This document shows positions 1 to 9,112 of a stretch of 64,000 nt of DNA, in pieces; position 1 is the stretch's first letter, and each line of letters starts with the position of its first letter. This DNA is from Streptomyces sparsogenes. GTDB lineage: Bacteria; Actinomycetota; Actinomycetes; Streptomycetales; Streptomycetaceae. The stretch covers positions 1 through 64,000 of the forward strand of contig NZ_MAXF01000030.1 in assembly GCF_001704635.1 (NCBI RefSeq). Reading direction: 5' to 3'. Under the pieces are notes generated by a model. The model saw only the letters and a program-made list of their open reading frames with translations, ran no database searches and was not told where the DNA came from. The translations under genes and the position numbers were made by a program.

Positions 1-107
1 AGCGCCGTGAACAGCAGGGCGAGCAGCAGTGTGAGCCGCGGGCGGGCGGTCACCGCTCTGGTCCAGCCTCCCGCCCGGCCCTCCTGCGGCCGGTTGACAA
101 CGGTCAT
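1..107 (-). CDS. MMPL/RND-type membrane transporter, N-terminus only
   Basis: Only the first 35 codons are in the window. The minus-strand ATG at 107-105 follows a GAAGGGGA ribosome site about ten bases upstream. The translation begins MTVVNRPQEGRAGG, reaches a basic patch (TARPRL) and enters a hydrophobic run (TLLLALLFTAL), which looks like a short cytoplasmic tail before a first membrane helix. That pattern, together with a divergent TetR-family gene, fits MMPL-type exporters of drugs or lipids, which are often arranged this way in Streptomyces. The family call is an inference from the first helix and the context, because no family-specific motif lies inside the window. Any secreted or integral membrane protein with a short N-terminal tail would look similar. 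Confidence 0.5.
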   Translation of the reverse strand, partial: MTVVNRPQEGRAGGWTRAVTARPRLTLLLALLFTA

Positions 108-204
108 AGCGCGGTGTCCCCTTCACCTGTGGCCATGCGCCCGCGGCCGCGCCCGGTCGGCGTTTAGGCAGGCAGCATGGGTCGCTGATTGCCCAAGGAG
201 CGGC

Positions 205-258
205 AAACACGAGCGACCGCTCGCGTTTCTCCAGAATGCGAGCGAGCACTCGTGTTTG
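205..258. promoter_or_regulatory. Two palindromic TetR-type operators between divergent genes
   Basis: Two dyads with related half-sites lie side by side. The first is AAACACGAGCG (205-215), AC, CGCTCGCGTTT (218-228), with one mismatch. The second spans about 234-257, where the right arm CACTCGTGTTT (247-257) repeats the AAACACGAG half-site in inverse orientation. They sit between the exporter start at 107 and the tetR start at 290, where a TetR repressor would control both promoters. The assignment to this TetR is inferred from position. Confidence 0.6.
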
Positions 259-289
259 TCAATGGATCACGAGAGCTGGGGATTGACGC

Positions 290-949
290 GTGACCGAGAC
301 CAAGGCAGACCAGCCCGCCGGCGAGGCGAAGCCGCGCCGCAGGCAGGCGCGCGGGGAGCGCCGCATCCAGCAGCTGCTCGACGCGGCGGCCAGCGTGTTC
401 TGCCGGGCGGGCTACGCGGGGGCGAGCACCAACGCGATCGCCCGCGAGGCCGGGGTCTCCCCCGGGACGCTGTACCAGTTCTTCCCGAACAAGGAGGCCA
501 TCGCCGTCGAGCTCGGGGAGCGGCTCACCCACCGGATGCGGGAGGCCCACGGCGTGCTCTTCACCCCCGAGTACGCCTCGCTCCCGCTCGACCGGATGCT
601 GGACGCGGTCGTCGATCCGATGGTCGAGTTCAACTGCCAGAACCCCGTCTTCCTCACTCTCATCCATTCGGGTGACATCCCCGGCCTGATGACCGAGGAC
701 CACGACGCGCTGCACGTCGCCCTGCAGGCCCGGCTCGAGGAGCTGATCGGGTTCATCCAGCCCGCACTGCCCCCCGAGCGCCGCACCCGCACCGCGACGA
801 TGGTGTTCTCCCTGTTCAAAGCGGGCCTCGAACTCGTACTCGCCCACGAGGGCGGGGAGCGGGCCGCGTACATCGAGGAGCTGAAGGCGTCCCTCCACGG
901 CTATCTCGCCCCGATCATCGGCGCCGAGACCCCGTCCCGGACCCCCTGA
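290..949 (+). CDS. TetR/AcrR family transcriptional regulator
   Basis: The 219-residue protein has a typical TetR N-terminus. A basic lead (PRRRQARGERRIQQLLDAA) is followed by the helix-turn-helix segment TNAIAREAGVSPGTLYQFF and the usual NKEAI continuation at about residues 45-65. The rest is a variable helical ligand-binding domain that cannot be assigned to a compound. The start is GTG at 290, chosen because the conserved first helix begins shortly after it. The gene is divergent from the exporter fragment, with two palindromes in between, so it probably represses the exporter and itself until a toxic or lipid-like ligand binds. Its stop codon overlaps the palindrome that precedes the copper operon. 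No feature predicts the ligand. Confidence 0.9.
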   Translation: MTETKADQPAGEAKPRRRQARGERRIQQLLDAAASVFCRAGYAGASTNAIAREAGVSPGTLYQFFPNKEAIAVELGERLTHRMREAHGVLFTPEYASLPLDRMLDAVVDPMVEFNCQNPVFLTLIHSGDIPGLMTEDHDALHVALQARLEELIGFIQPALPPERRTRTATMVFSLFKAGLELVLAHEGGERAAYIEELKASLHGYLAPIIGAETPSRTP

Positions 950-965
950 TACCCCCTAGGGGTAT
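949..965. promoter_or_regulatory. CsoR-type copper operator
   Basis: ATACCCCCTAGGGGTAT is a 17-bp palindrome with G/C-tract half-sites, the form known for CsoR copper-sensing repressors in actinobacteria. It begins on the last base of tetR and lies about 95 bp before the copper chaperone, where it would overlap the promoter. No csoR gene is in the window, so the repressor would act from elsewhere. Confidence 0.75.
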
Positions 966-1058
966 TATGCTTGTCATCATCAGGGGGCACCGGGGAACCC
1001 GCGCCCCCTGGGCACCCGAGGACTCAGCCGTGTCCGCCCGCTCACCCGAGGAGAAGCC

Positions 1059-1298
1059 ATGAGCTCAGAGGCCACCACCGCGTCCGGCGTCACCACCGTC
1101 TACCAGGTCACCGGCATGACCTGCGGCCACTGCGAAGGCGCCGTCTCCCAGGAGATCTCCGCCCTCGACGGCGTCAGCTCCGTCCAGGCCGTCGCCGCCA
1201 CCGGCCAGGTCACCGTCGTCTCGGCCGCCCCGCTGGACGACGAGGCGGTGCGCGCCGCCGTGGACGAGGCCGGTTACGAGCTGACCGGCCGGGCCTGA
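1059..1298 (+). CDS. copZ: Copper chaperone, heavy-metal-associated domain
   Basis: This 79-residue protein is a single HMA domain. The metal site GMTCGHC lies at residues 19-25 with Cys22 and Cys25 as Cu(I) ligands, followed by the expected beta-alpha-beta-beta-alpha-beta pattern ending in [12 protein letters not shown]. Proteins of this type carry cuprous ions in the cytosol and hand them to a CopA-type ATPase, which is the next gene, 73 bp downstream on the same strand. The ATG at 1059 follows a GAGGAGAAG ribosome site. The palindrome at 949-965 suggests induction by copper through CsoR. The twelve-residue N-terminal tail rich in Ser and Thr adds nothing recognisable. Confidence 0.93.
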   Translation: MSSEATTASGVTTVYQVTGMTCGHCEGAVSQEISALDGVSSVQAVAATGQVTVVSAAPLDDEAVRAAVDEAGYELTGRA

Positions 1299-1371
1299 CG
1301 CCACCCCCGCCGGGCCGCGCGGCCCCGCCCACCCGGCCCGGCCCTCCTCCCAGGAGCCCCAGGAGCCCGAG

Positions 1372-3792
1372 ATGACCAGCACGGCCCCACGCGCCGCGAA
1401 GGAGAAGACACCCACAGCGGAGCAGACCTCGCCGGCGACCCCGGCCTCCCAGGTGGAGCTCACCATCGGCGGCATGACCTGCGCCTCCTGCGCGGCGCGC
1501 GTCGAGAAGAAGCTCAACCGCATGGACGGCGTCACCGCCACGGTCAACTACGCCACCGAAAAGGCGAAGGTGACCTACGAGGGCGGCGTCGAGATCGCCG
1601 ACCTGATCGACACCGTCGTCAGGACCGGCTACACCGCCGAGCCGCCGCGGCCCCCGGCACCCGAGCCGGAGTCCGAGCCCGCGGCCCCGTCCCCGTCCAC
1701 ACCCACGGACGCCTCCACGAGCGGGTCCACGGGCGGGCCCACGGGCGCGTCCACGGGCGCGTCCACGGACGCCGGACGCGCCGGCGGGAAGCCCGCGGCG
1801 GGTGAGCCCGGTGATGCCCGTACGGACGCGCTGCGCCGCCGGCTCCTGATCTCACTGGCCCTGTCCACGCCCGTGGTCCTCCTGGCGATGGTGCCGTCGC
1901 TGCAGTTCACGTACTGGCAGTGGCTGTCCCTCGCCCTCGCCGCGCCCGTCGTCGTCTGGGGCGGCCTGCCCTTCCACAAGGCCGCCTGGACGAACGCCCG
2001 GCACGGCGCGGCCACCATGGACACCCTGGTCTCCCTCGGCACCCTCGCCGCCTTCGGCTGGTCCCTGTGGGCCCTGTTCCTCGGCGACGCGGGCATGCCC
2101 GGCATGCGGCACGGCTTCGACCTCACCGTCGCCCGCGGCGGCGGCTCCTCCTCGATCTACCTGGAGGCCGCGGCCGGGGTGACCACCTTCATCCTCCTCG
2201 GCCGCTACCTGGAGGCCCGCTCCAAGCGCCGGGCGGGCGCGGCGCTGCGCGCGCTGATGGACCTGGGCGCCAAGGACGTGGCCGTGCTGCGCGAGGGCCG
2301 TGAGGTCCGGATCCCGGTCTCCCGGCTGGCCGTCGGCGACCGCTTCGTGGTGCGCCCCGGCGAGAAGATCGCCACCGACGGCACGGTCGTCGAGGGCGCC
2401 TCGGCCGTGGACGCCTCCATGCTGACCGGCGAGTCCGTGCCCGTGGACGTCGCCGTGGGCGACACCGTGGCGGGCGCGACCGTCAACGCGGCGGGCCGCC
2501 TGGTCGTCGAGGCCACCCGCGTGGGCGCCGACACCCAGCTGTCCCGCATGGCCGCCCTGGTCGAGGAGGCGCAGCACGGCAAGGCGGAGGTGCAGCGGCT
2601 CGCGGACCGGCTCTCCGGGGTCTTCGTGCCCGTCGTCGTCCTCATCGCCGTCGGCACCCTGCTGGGCTGGCTGCTGCTGACCGGCGACGCGACCGCCGCG
2701 TTCACCGCCGCCGTGGCCGTACTGATCATCGCCTGCCCGTGTGCGCTGGGCCTGGCCACCCCGACCGCCCTCATGGTCGGCACCGGCCGCGGCGCCCAGC
2801 TCGGCATCCTCATCAAGGGCCCGGAGGTCCTGGAGAACACCCGCCGGGTGGACACCGTCGTCCTCGACAAGACCGGCACGGTGACGACGGGCCGGATGCG
2901 GCTGCACGGCGCCCACACCGCTCCCGGGGTCACCGAGGACCGGCTCCTGCGGCTGGCCGGCGCCCTCGAGCACGCCTCGGAGCACCCGGTGGCCCGCGCC
3001 GTGGCCGACGCGGCGGCCTCCCGGGCCGGCGCCCTCCCGGCGGTCCAGGGCTTCGAGTCCGTGCCCGGACTGGGCGTCCAGGGCGTCGTGGAGGGACACA
3101 CGGTCCTCGTCGGCCGCGAGAAGCTGCTCGCGGCCCACGGGGCCGGGCTGACCGAGGAGCTGGCGGCCGCGAAGGCGGCGGCCGAGGCGGAAGGGCGCAC
3201 GGCGGTGGCCGTCGCCTGGGACGGGCGCGCCCGCGGCGTGCTCGTGGTCGCCGACGCGGTCAAGGACACCAGCGCCGAGGCCGTGGCCCGGCTGCGCGGG
3301 CTCGGTCTGACCCCGGTGCTGCTGACGGGTGACAACCGGCTGGTCGCCGAGTCGGTGGCCCGCCAGGTGGGCATCGACGAGGTCATCGCCGAAGTGCTGC
3401 CGCAGGACAAGGTGGACGTGGTGCGGCGGCTGCGGGCGGAGGGCCGTACGGTCGCGATGGTGGGCGACGGCGTCAACGACGCGGCCGCCCTGGCCACCGC
3501 CGACCTGGGCCTGGCGATGGGCACCGGGACGGACGCCGCCATCGAGGCGGGGGACCTGACGCTGGTGCGGGGCGATCTGCGGGTGGCCGCGGACGCGATC
3601 CGGCTGGCGCGCCGGACCCTGGCCGTCATCAAGGGCAATCTCTTCTGGGCCTTCGGCTACAACGTCGCCGCGCTGCCGCTCGCCGCGGCGGGGATGCTCA
3701 ACCCGATGATCGCGGGCGCCGCGATGGCGTTCTCCTCGGTTTTCGTGGTCACCAACAGCCTGCGACTGCGGACCTTCACCGAATCTCCATAG
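1372..3792 (+). CDS. copA: Copper-exporting P1B-type ATPase
   Basis: This 806-residue heavy-metal ATPase pumps Cu(I) out of the cell. It has one N-terminal HMA domain (GMTCASC, Cys37 and Cys40), then a flexible linker of about 70 residues rich in Pro, Ser and Thr with repeated TGAS/TGGP units. Membrane helices follow, with the transport motif CPC at residues 455-457 ([14 protein letters not shown]), the phosphorylated aspartate Asp499 in DKTGT, an HP motif in the nucleotide domain ([10 protein letters not shown]) and the hinge [10 protein letters not shown]. The CPC motif and the late YN and MxxSS-type helices ([20 protein letters not shown]) indicate Cu(I) rather than zinc. It forms an operon with the copper chaperone. 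The low-complexity linker could reflect slippage within the gene. Confidence 0.95.
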   Translation: MTSTAPRAAKEKTPTAEQTSPATPASQVELTIGGMTCASCAARVEKKLNRMDGVTATVNYATEKAKVTYEGGVEIADLIDTVVRTGYTAEPPRPPAPEPESEPAAPSPSTPTDASTSGSTGGPTGASTGASTDAGRAGGKPAAGEPGDARTDALRRRLLISLALSTPVVLLAMVPSLQFTYWQWLSLALAAPVVVWGGLPFHKAAWTNARHGAATMDTLVSLGTLAAFGWSLWALFLGDAGMPGMRHGFDLTVARGGGSSSIYLEAAAGVTTFILLGRYLEARSKRRAGAALRALMDLGAKDVAVLREGREVRIPVSRLAVGDRFVVRPGEKIATDGTVVEGASAVDASMLTGESVPVDVAVGDTVAGATVNAAGRLVVEATRVGADTQLSRMAALVEEAQHGKAEVQRLADRLSGVFVPVVVLIAVGTLLGWLLLTGDATAAFTAAVAVLIIACPCALGLATPTALMVGTGRGAQLGILIKGPEVLENTRRVDTVVLDKTGTVTTGRMRLHGAHTAPGVTEDRLLRLAGALEHASEHPVARAVADAAASRAGALPAVQGFESVPGLGVQGVVEGHTVLVGREKLLAAHGAGLTEELAAAKAAAEAEGRTAVAVAWDGRARGVLVVADAVKDTSAEAVARLRGLGLTPVLLTGDNRLVAESVARQVGIDEVIAEVLPQDKVDVVRRLRAEGRTVAMVGDGVNDAAALATADLGLAMGTGTDAAIEAGDLTLVRGDLRVAADAIRLARRTLAVIKGNLFWAFGYNVAALPLAAAGMLNPMIAGAAMAFSSVFVVTNSLRLRTFTESP

Positions 3793-3832
3793 ATTCACCA
3801 AGTCCCCATAAGCCGCACAACACCCATACACG

Positions 3833-3860
3833 AGAGCCTCGATCTTCAAATCGAGGCTCT
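3833..3860 (+). terminator. Terminator after the copper operon
   Basis: A perfect 11-bp stem (AGAGCCTCGAT at 3833-3843 with ATCGAGGCTCT at 3850-3860) closes a six-base loop. It is followed by a CTTTT run 41-68 bp after the copA stop, which is a standard intrinsic terminator. Confidence 0.85.
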
Positions 3861-4125
3861 TGCCCTTTTACGCCCCCATATGGCAAGAGACGCAGATCAC
3901 AGGCGACCGAACGTAACCATCGCGGGGGGTGGGGAGTCTAATGGGGCGGTGAGGGTTCGTCTTGGGGGACGGATCCCGCTACGCGTGGCCGGGGCGACGT
4001 ACTCGGGGAGCTTTGAGCGGCCCTCCCGTTGCGTACGCGTCCCGGCAGATCGCGTACAGGTGAGGGCTTCTGCGGCCAGCAGACCCCCGGCCGGATCCCG
4101 TGGGGGGAATCCGTAACCGGGAATG
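3861..4125. other. Intergenic stretch with no convincing gene
   Basis: Together with the flanking terminators, about 417 bp separate copA from citrate synthase. A 78-codon plus-strand frame begins at 3880 but has no good ribosome site and no recognisable domain. A frame starting at GTG 3949 (VRVRLGGRIPL) has plausible Streptomyces codon use for some 25 codons and then decays, so it could be a remnant. An imperfect hairpin lies at about 4092-4112. Confidence 0.5.
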
Positions 4126-4172
4126 GAAGCGCCCCGCTCCGACCCGTGGGGGGATCGGCAGCGGGGCGCTTC
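4126..4172. terminator. Terminator downstream of citrate synthase
   Basis: GAAGCGCCCCGCT (4126-4138) pairs perfectly with AGCGGGGCGCTTC (4160-4172) across a 21-base loop. It lies 38 bp past the minus-strand stop of citrate synthase. There is no strong T tract, as is common in high-GC actinobacteria. Confidence 0.75.
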
Positions 4173-4209
4173 TGCCTCTTCTATGGCGTGGCTCGCCTGA
4201 CACTCAGTG

Positions 4210-5499
4210 TCAGCGCTGCTCCACCGGGACGAAGTCGCGCTCGACGATACCCGTGTAGATCTGGCGCGGACGGCCGATGCGGGAGCCCGGCTCCTTGATC
4301 ATCTCGTGCCACTGGGCGATCCAGCCCGGCAGCCGGCCGAGGGCGAACAGCACCGTGAACATCTCGGTCGGGAAGCCCATCGCCCGGTAGATCAGACCCG
4401 TGTAGAAGTCCACGTTCGGGTAGAGCTTGCGCTCGACGAAGTAGTCGTCGGCGAGCGCGTGCTCCTCGAGCTTGAGGGCGATGTCGAGCAGCTCGTCGGA
4501 CTTGCCGAGGGCCGAGAGGACATCGTGCGCCGCCGACTTGATGATCTTCGCCCGGGGGTCGAAGTTCTTGTAGACGCGGTGCCCGAAGCCCATGAGCTTC
4601 ACGCCGTCTTCCTTGTTCTTCACCTTGCGGATGAAGGAGTCGACGTCGCCGCCGGAGGCCTGGATGCCCTCCAGCATCTCCAGCACCGACTGGTTGGCAC
4701 CGCCGTGCAGGGGACCCCACAGCGCGTTGATGCCCGCCGAGATGGACGCGAACATGTTGGCCTGCGAGGAGCCGACCAGCCGCACCGTGGAGGTCGAACA
4801 GTTCTGCTCGTGGTCGGCGTGCAGGATCAGCAGCTTGTCCAGGGCGCTGACCACGATCGGGTCGAGCTGGTACTCCTGCGCCGGGACCGAGAAGGTCATC
4901 CGCAGGAAGTTCTCGACGTAGCCCAGGTCGTTACGCGGGTAGACGAACGGGTGGCCGACGGACTTCTTGTACGCGTACGCCGCGATCGTGGGGAGCTTGG
5001 CCAGCAGCCGGATCGTGGAGAGGTGACGCTGCTTCTCGTCGAACGGGTTGTGGCTGTCCTGGTAGAACGTCGACAGCGCGCTGACCACGGAGGACAGCAT
5101 CGCCATCGGGTGGGCGTCGCGCGGGAAGCCGTCGTAGAACCGCTTGACGTCCTCGTGCAGCAGCGTGTGCGTCGTGATCTGGTCGCGGAAGTCGGCCAGC
5201 TCGTCGACGGTGGGCAGCTCCCCGTTGATCAGCAGGAAGGCCGTCTCGAGGAACGAGGCGCGCTCGGCCAGCTGTTCGATGGGGTAGCCGCGGTAGCGCA
5301 GGATCCCCTGCTCACCGTCGAGATAGGTGATCGCGGATTTGTAGGCGGCGGTGTTGCCGTAACCGGAGTCCAGGGTCACCAGACCGGTCTGGGCGCGAAG
5401 CTTGCCGATATCAAAGCCCTTGTCGCCGACGGTGCTGTCGACCACCGGGTAGGTGTATTCGCCGTCCCCGTACCGCAGTACTACAGAGTTGTCACTCAC
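4210..5499 (-). CDS. gltA: Citrate synthase (type II, hexameric type)
   Basis: This 429-residue enzyme condenses oxaloacetate with acetyl-CoA to give citrate in the TCA cycle. It carries the family landmarks GILRYRGYPIEQL near the N-terminus, the oxaloacetate-binding histidine region ILHADHEQNCSTSTVR, the substrate site GPLHGGANQSVLEML, and the catalytic GFGHRVYKNFDPRA segment. The start was placed at GTG 5499 (VSDNSVVLRYGDGEYTYPV), which follows a GGTGAGGGA ribosome site. The longer in-frame extension to 5682 is arginine- and proline-rich and unlike the family. It stands alone on the minus strand between two terminator-like regions. In S. coelicolor, as I recall, citrate synthase sits in a similar neighbourhood. 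Confidence 0.96.
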   Translation of the reverse strand: MSDNSVVLRYGDGEYTYPVVDSTVGDKGFDIGKLRAQTGLVTLDSGYGNTAAYKSAITYLDGEQGILRYRGYPIEQLAERASFLETAFLLINGELPTVDELADFRDQITTHTLLHEDVKRFYDGFPRDAHPMAMLSSVVSALSTFYQDSHNPFDEKQRHLSTIRLLAKLPTIAAYAYKKSVGHPFVYPRNDLGYVENFLRMTFSVPAQEYQLDPIVVSALDKLLILHADHEQNCSTSTVRLVGSSQANMFASISAGINALWGPLHGGANQSVLEMLEGIQASGGDVDSFIRKVKNKEDGVKLMGFGHRVYKNFDPRAKIIKSAAHDVLSALGKSDELLDIALKLEEHALADDYFVERKLYPNVDFYTGLIYRAMGFPTEMFTVLFALGRLPGWIAQWHEMIKEPGSRIGRPRQIYTGIVERDFVPVEQR

Positions 5500-5678
5500 G
5501 TCATCCCTCACCGACGTCTGCTTCTCTTCTTCGAGGTGCCCTGACTCCCCCCACCTTCCCCCATCCGGACGATGAACGTGCACTCGGGGTCGGCCGAAGG
5601 GCCATTTGGCGGCACTGAGTGCCGTATCCACGCCCATCCTGCCCCGTTCGTGACGGTCCGGAAACCCTCCCGACACGT

Positions 5679-7883
5679 TCACCTTTGAACGAGCCGATGG
5701 TCCAGCGCGGTGCAGCGCCGACCCGCCGAGACCGTACGCACCGCCTGCCCGAGGGCCCGGCGCGAGCCGACGAGCACCACCAGGCGCTTGGCGCGGGTCA
5801 CCGCCGTGTACAGCAGATTGCGCTGGAGCATCATCCAGGCGCCGGTGGTCACGGGGATGACCACGGCCGGGTACTCGCTGCCCTGGGAGCGGTGGATGGT
5901 CACCGCGTAGGCGTGGGCCAGCTCGTCCAGCTCGTCGAAGTCGTACGCCACCTCCTCGTCCTCGTCGGTCAGCACGGTCAGGCGCTGCTCGTCCTGGTCG
6001 AGGGAGGTGACAACGCCCACTGTGCCGTTGAAGACCCCGTTGGCCCCCTTCTCATAATTGTTGCGGATCTGGGTGACCTTGTCGCCGACGCGGAAGATCC
6101 GGCCACCGAAGCGCCGCTCGGGCAGATCCGGCCGGGCGGGGGTGATGGCCTGCTGAAGCAGGCCGTTGAGCGTCCCCGCGCCGGCCGGGCCGCGGTGCAT
6201 GGGGGCCAGGACCTGCACGTCCCGGCGCGGGTCAAGGCCGAATTTGGCCGGGATCCGACGGGACGCCACGTCCACCGTGAGCTTTCCGGCGGCCTCGGTG
6301 TCCTCCTCCGCGAACAGGAAGAAGTCGGGCATTCCGTGGGTGATCGGCGGGACGCCGGAGTTGATGCGGTGGGCGTTGGTGACCACCCCGGACTGCTGGG
6401 CCTGCCGGAAGATCCGGGTCAGCCGCACCGCCGGGACCGGGCTGCCCTCGGACAGCAGATCGCGCAGCACCTCGCCGGCGCCGACGCTCGGCAGCTGGTC
6501 CACATCCCCGACGAAGAGCAGATGGGCGCCCGGCGGGACCGCCTTGACCAGCTTGTTGGCCAGCAGCAGATCGAGCATGGACGCCTCGTCCACCACCACC
6601 AGGTCGGCGTCCAGCGGCCGGTCCCGGTCGTAGGCCGCGTCCCCGCCGGGCCTGAGCTCCAGCAGCCGGTGGACCGTGGACGCCTCGGCGCCGGTCAGCT
6701 CGGCCAGCCGCTTGGCGGCCCGGCCCGTGGGGGCGGCCAGCACCACCTTAGCCTTCTTGGCGCGCGCCAGCTCCACCACGGACCGCACGGTGAAGGACTT
6801 GCCGCAGCCCGGGCCGCCGGTCAGCACCGCGACCTTCTCGGTCAGCGCGAGCCTGACGGCCTGGCTCTGCTCGGGGGCCAGATCGGCGCCGGTGCGCCGG
6901 GCGAGCCAGGCCAGCGCCTTGTCCCAGTCCACGTCCCGGAAGGCGGGCATCCGGTCCTCCCCGCCGCGCAGCAGCCGCAGCACCTGGCCGGCCAGGGAGA
7001 TCTCGGCGCGGTGGAAGGGCACCAGATACACGGCGGTGACCGGCTCGCCGCCGTCCGGCCCGGGCACGGTCTCGCGCACCACGCCCTCCTCGTCCGCCAG
7101 CTCGGCGAGACACTCGATGACCAGGCCCGTGTCGACCTGGAGCAACTTCACCGAGTCCGCGATCAGTTGCTCCTCGGGGAGGAAGCAGTGGCCGCTGTCC
7201 GTCGACTGGGACAGCGCGTACTGCAGGCCGGCCTTCACCCGCTCGGGGCTGTCGTGCGGGATGCCGACGGACTGGGCGATCTTGTCGGCGGTCAGGAAGC
7301 CGATGCCCCACACATCGGCGGCCAGGCGGTACGGCTCGTTCTTCACGACGGAGATCGAGGCGTCCCCGTACTTCTTGTAGATCCGCACCGCGATCGAGGT
7401 GGAGACCCCGACGCCCTGGAGGAAGACCATGACCTCCTTGATGGCCTTCTGCTCCTCCCAGGCCGCCCCGATCATCTTGGTGCGCTTGGGGCCGAGGCCG
7501 GGCACCTCGATCAGCCGCTCGGGCCGGTGCTCGATGACCTCCAGGGTGTCCACGCCGAAGTGCTCGGTGATCCGGTCGGCGATCCGCGGGCCGATGCCCT
7601 TGATCAGGCCGGAGCCCAGATAGCGCCGGATGCCCTGGACGGTGGCGGGCAGCACGGTGGTGTAGTTCTCGACGGTGAACTGCTTGCCGTACTGCGGGTG
7701 GGAGCCCCAGCGGCCCTCCATGCGCAGCGACTCGCCGGGCTGGGCGCCCAGCAGGGAGCCCACGACGGTGAGCAGATCGCCCGAGCCGCGGCCGGTGTCG
7801 ACCCGGGCGACCGTGTAGCCGTTCTCCTCATTGGCGTAGGTGATCCGCTCCAGGACCCCTTCGACCACCGCGAGTTTGAGCAT
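5679..7883 (-). CDS. recD2: RecD2-like ATP-dependent 5'-3' DNA helicase
   Basis: This 734-residue SF1B helicase belongs to the YrrC/RecD2 group, which works without RecB and RecC. The N-terminal segment (VVEGVLERITYANEENGYTV) is an OB-like fold, followed by tandem helix-hairpin-helix motifs (GIGPRIADRI, VPGLGPKRTKMI). The motor has Walker A GGPGCGKSFT with Lys362, Walker B VVDEASMLD, motif III GDVDQLPSVGAGEVL, the arginine motif TRIFRQAQ and the C-terminal TIHRSQGSEYPAV and YTAVTRAK motifs. The family unwinds DNA 5'-3' in repair or replication restart. The start was placed at ATG 7883, where the conserved N-terminus begins. The 70 extra codons upstream to 8093 have no family resemblance. No partner genes lie nearby. 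Confidence 0.92.
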   Translation of the reverse strand: MLKLAVVEGVLERITYANEENGYTVARVDTGRGSGDLLTVVGSLLGAQPGESLRMEGRWGSHPQYGKQFTVENYTTVLPATVQGIRRYLGSGLIKGIGPRIADRITEHFGVDTLEVIEHRPERLIEVPGLGPKRTKMIGAAWEEQKAIKEVMVFLQGVGVSTSIAVRIYKKYGDASISVVKNEPYRLAADVWGIGFLTADKIAQSVGIPHDSPERVKAGLQYALSQSTDSGHCFLPEEQLIADSVKLLQVDTGLVIECLAELADEEGVVRETVPGPDGGEPVTAVYLVPFHRAEISLAGQVLRLLRGGEDRMPAFRDVDWDKALAWLARRTGADLAPEQSQAVRLALTEKVAVLTGGPGCGKSFTVRSVVELARAKKAKVVLAAPTGRAAKRLAELTGAEASTVHRLLELRPGGDAAYDRDRPLDADLVVVDEASMLDLLLANKLVKAVPPGAHLLFVGDVDQLPSVGAGEVLRDLLSEGSPVPAVRLTRIFRQAQQSGVVTNAHRINSGVPPITHGMPDFFLFAEEDTEAAGKLTVDVASRRIPAKFGLDPRRDVQVLAPMHRGPAGAGTLNGLLQQAITPARPDLPERRFGGRIFRVGDKVTQIRNNYEKGANGVFNGTVGVVTSLDQDEQRLTVLTDEDEEVAYDFDELDELAHAYAVTIHRSQGSEYPAVVIPVTTGAWMMLQRNLLYTAVTRAKRLVVLVGSRRALGQAVRTVSAGRRCTALDHRLVQR

Positions 7884-8056
7884 GACCCGACGGTACCGCC
7901 GGGCGCCGACACGCCCGGGGGGCCTGTGCACAACCCTCACGGCGACCGCGCGAACGCCCCCTGAGGGGCGGGGCGCGAGTCGGACGCAATCCGGACACGC
8001 CCGCCGGAGTATTACGATCCGGTTTCGGCCGCCCGGAGGCCCTTGCCCAGCTCCCG

Positions 8057-8092
8057 TGTAATCGATTCCAATCCTCCGTGTAATCGATTCCA
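8057..8092. promoter_or_regulatory. Tandem LacI-type operators of the rbs operon
   Basis: TGTAATCGATTCCA occurs twice, at 8057-8070 and 8079-8092. The start-to-start distance is 22 bp, two helical turns. Each copy is a near-palindrome around a central CG, the usual LacI-family form. The second copy ends 3 bp before the ribosome site of rbsR, so repressor binding would block the operon and its own gene. Confidence 0.8.
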
Positions 8093-8104
8093 CGAGGAGG
8101 TGGA

Positions 8105-9112
8105 ATGGCGAGCATCAAGGACGTGGCGCACCACGCCGGAGTGTCCGTGGCGACGGTCTCCCGCGTGCTCAACGACCATCCGTCCGTTCGCGCGGACACC
8201 CGCGACCGGGTGCTCTCCGCCGTCGCCGAGCTCGGCTACCGCCCCAACGCCGTGGCCCGCTCGCTGCGCACCGACCAGACCCGCACCCTCGGGCTGGTGA
8301 TCAGCGACGTGCTCAACCCGTTCTTCACCGAGCTGGCCCGCTCGGTCGAGGACGAGGCCCGCGCACTGGGCTACAGCGTGATCATCGGGAACGCCGACGA
8401 ACGCCCCGACCTCCAGGACCACCATGTGCGCTCCCTGATGGACCGTCGCATCGACGGCCTGCTGGTCAGCCCCACCGACGGCGGCTCCCCGCTGATGCTG
8501 GACGCGGCCCGGTCCGGCACCCCGATGGTCTTCGTGGACCGCTGGATCGGAGGTGTGGACGTGCCCGTGGTGCGCACGGACGGCCGGGGCGCGGTGCGCG
8601 ACCTGGTGGCGCATCTGCACGCGCTCGGCCACCGCCGGCTCGCCATCATCTCGGGCCCCGCCGCCACCACCACCGGACGCGAGCGCGTGCAGGCCTTCCG
8701 GTCCGCGCTGGCCGAGTTCGGCCTGGCCCTGCCGGCCGACCACATAGGGCAGGGCGACTTCCAGGCGGACAGCGGACGGCGGGTGACCGCCCGCTTCCTC
8801 GACCTGCCCGAGCCCCCCGACGTCATCTTCGCCACGGACAACCTCATGGTGCTCGGCGCGATGGACGAGATCCGCGCGCGCGGCCTGCGGGTGCCCGACG
8901 ACGTGGCGCTCGCCGCGTTCGACGACGTCCCCTGGTTCGTCCACACCGATCCCCCGATCACCGCCATCGCCCAGCCGACGGGCGAACTCGGCCGCGCCGC
9001 CGTGCGCGCGCTGATCGACCTCGTCGAGGGGCGGACCGCCGAGTCGGTGATCCTGTCCGCCCGCCTGGTCACCCGCCGCTCGTGCGGCGAGCCCGAAGGG
9101 AGCAAGCCATGA
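8105..9112 (+). CDS. rbsR: LacI-family repressor of ribose utilisation
   Basis: This 335-residue regulator starts with the classic LacI helix-turn-helix (ASIKDVAHHAGVSVATVSRVLNDHPSVR, here residues 2-29) and the hinge helix (GYRPNAVARSLRT). A periplasmic-binding-protein-like effector domain follows (LGLVISDVLNPFFTEL, VVRTDGRGAVRDLVAHLHALGHRRLA, ATDNLMVLGAMDEIR). The strong ribosome site GAGGAGG is only a few bases upstream of ATG 8105. Its stop overlaps the start of rbsA by four bases (ATGA), so it is co-transcribed with the operon it controls. The effector is probably ribose or a ribose phosphate, judged from the downstream genes and not from specific residues. Confidence 0.93.
   Translation: MASIKDVAHHAGVSVATVSRVLNDHPSVRADTRDRVLSAVAELGYRPNAVARSLRTDQTRTLGLVISDVLNPFFTELARSVEDEARALGYSVIIGNADERPDLQDHHVRSLMDRRIDGLLVSPTDGGSPLMLDAARSGTPMVFVDRWIGGVDVPVVRTDGRGAVRDLVAHLHALGHRRLAIISGPAATTTGRERVQAFRSALAEFGLALPADHIGQGDFQADSGRRVTARFLDLPEPPDVIFATDNLMVLGAMDEIRARGLRVPDDVALAAFDDVPWFVHTDPPITAIAQPTGELGRAAVRALIDLVEGRTAESVILSARLVTRRSCGEPEGSKP

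Noticed and set aside
164..898. Long reading frames on the strand opposite the TetR, copA, helicase, rbsA, LanM, LanB and ABC genes
   Set aside because: They are opposite-strand or out-of-frame shadows produced by very high third-position GC, and contain Arg-, Gly- and Pro-rich or Val-, Gln- and His-rich sequence without domains.
1690..1800. Broken or inserted segment in copA
   Set aside because: The Thr-, Ser- and Gly-rich repeats keep the frame and fall in the natural linker between the HMA domain and the first membrane helix.
3880..4116. 78-codon frame between copA and citrate synthase
   Set aside because: No ribosome site, no domain, and it overlaps a terminator region; at most a decayed remnant.
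5500..5682. N-terminal extension of citrate synthase
   Set aside because: The extra 61 residues are not family-like and GTG 5499 has its own ribosome site.
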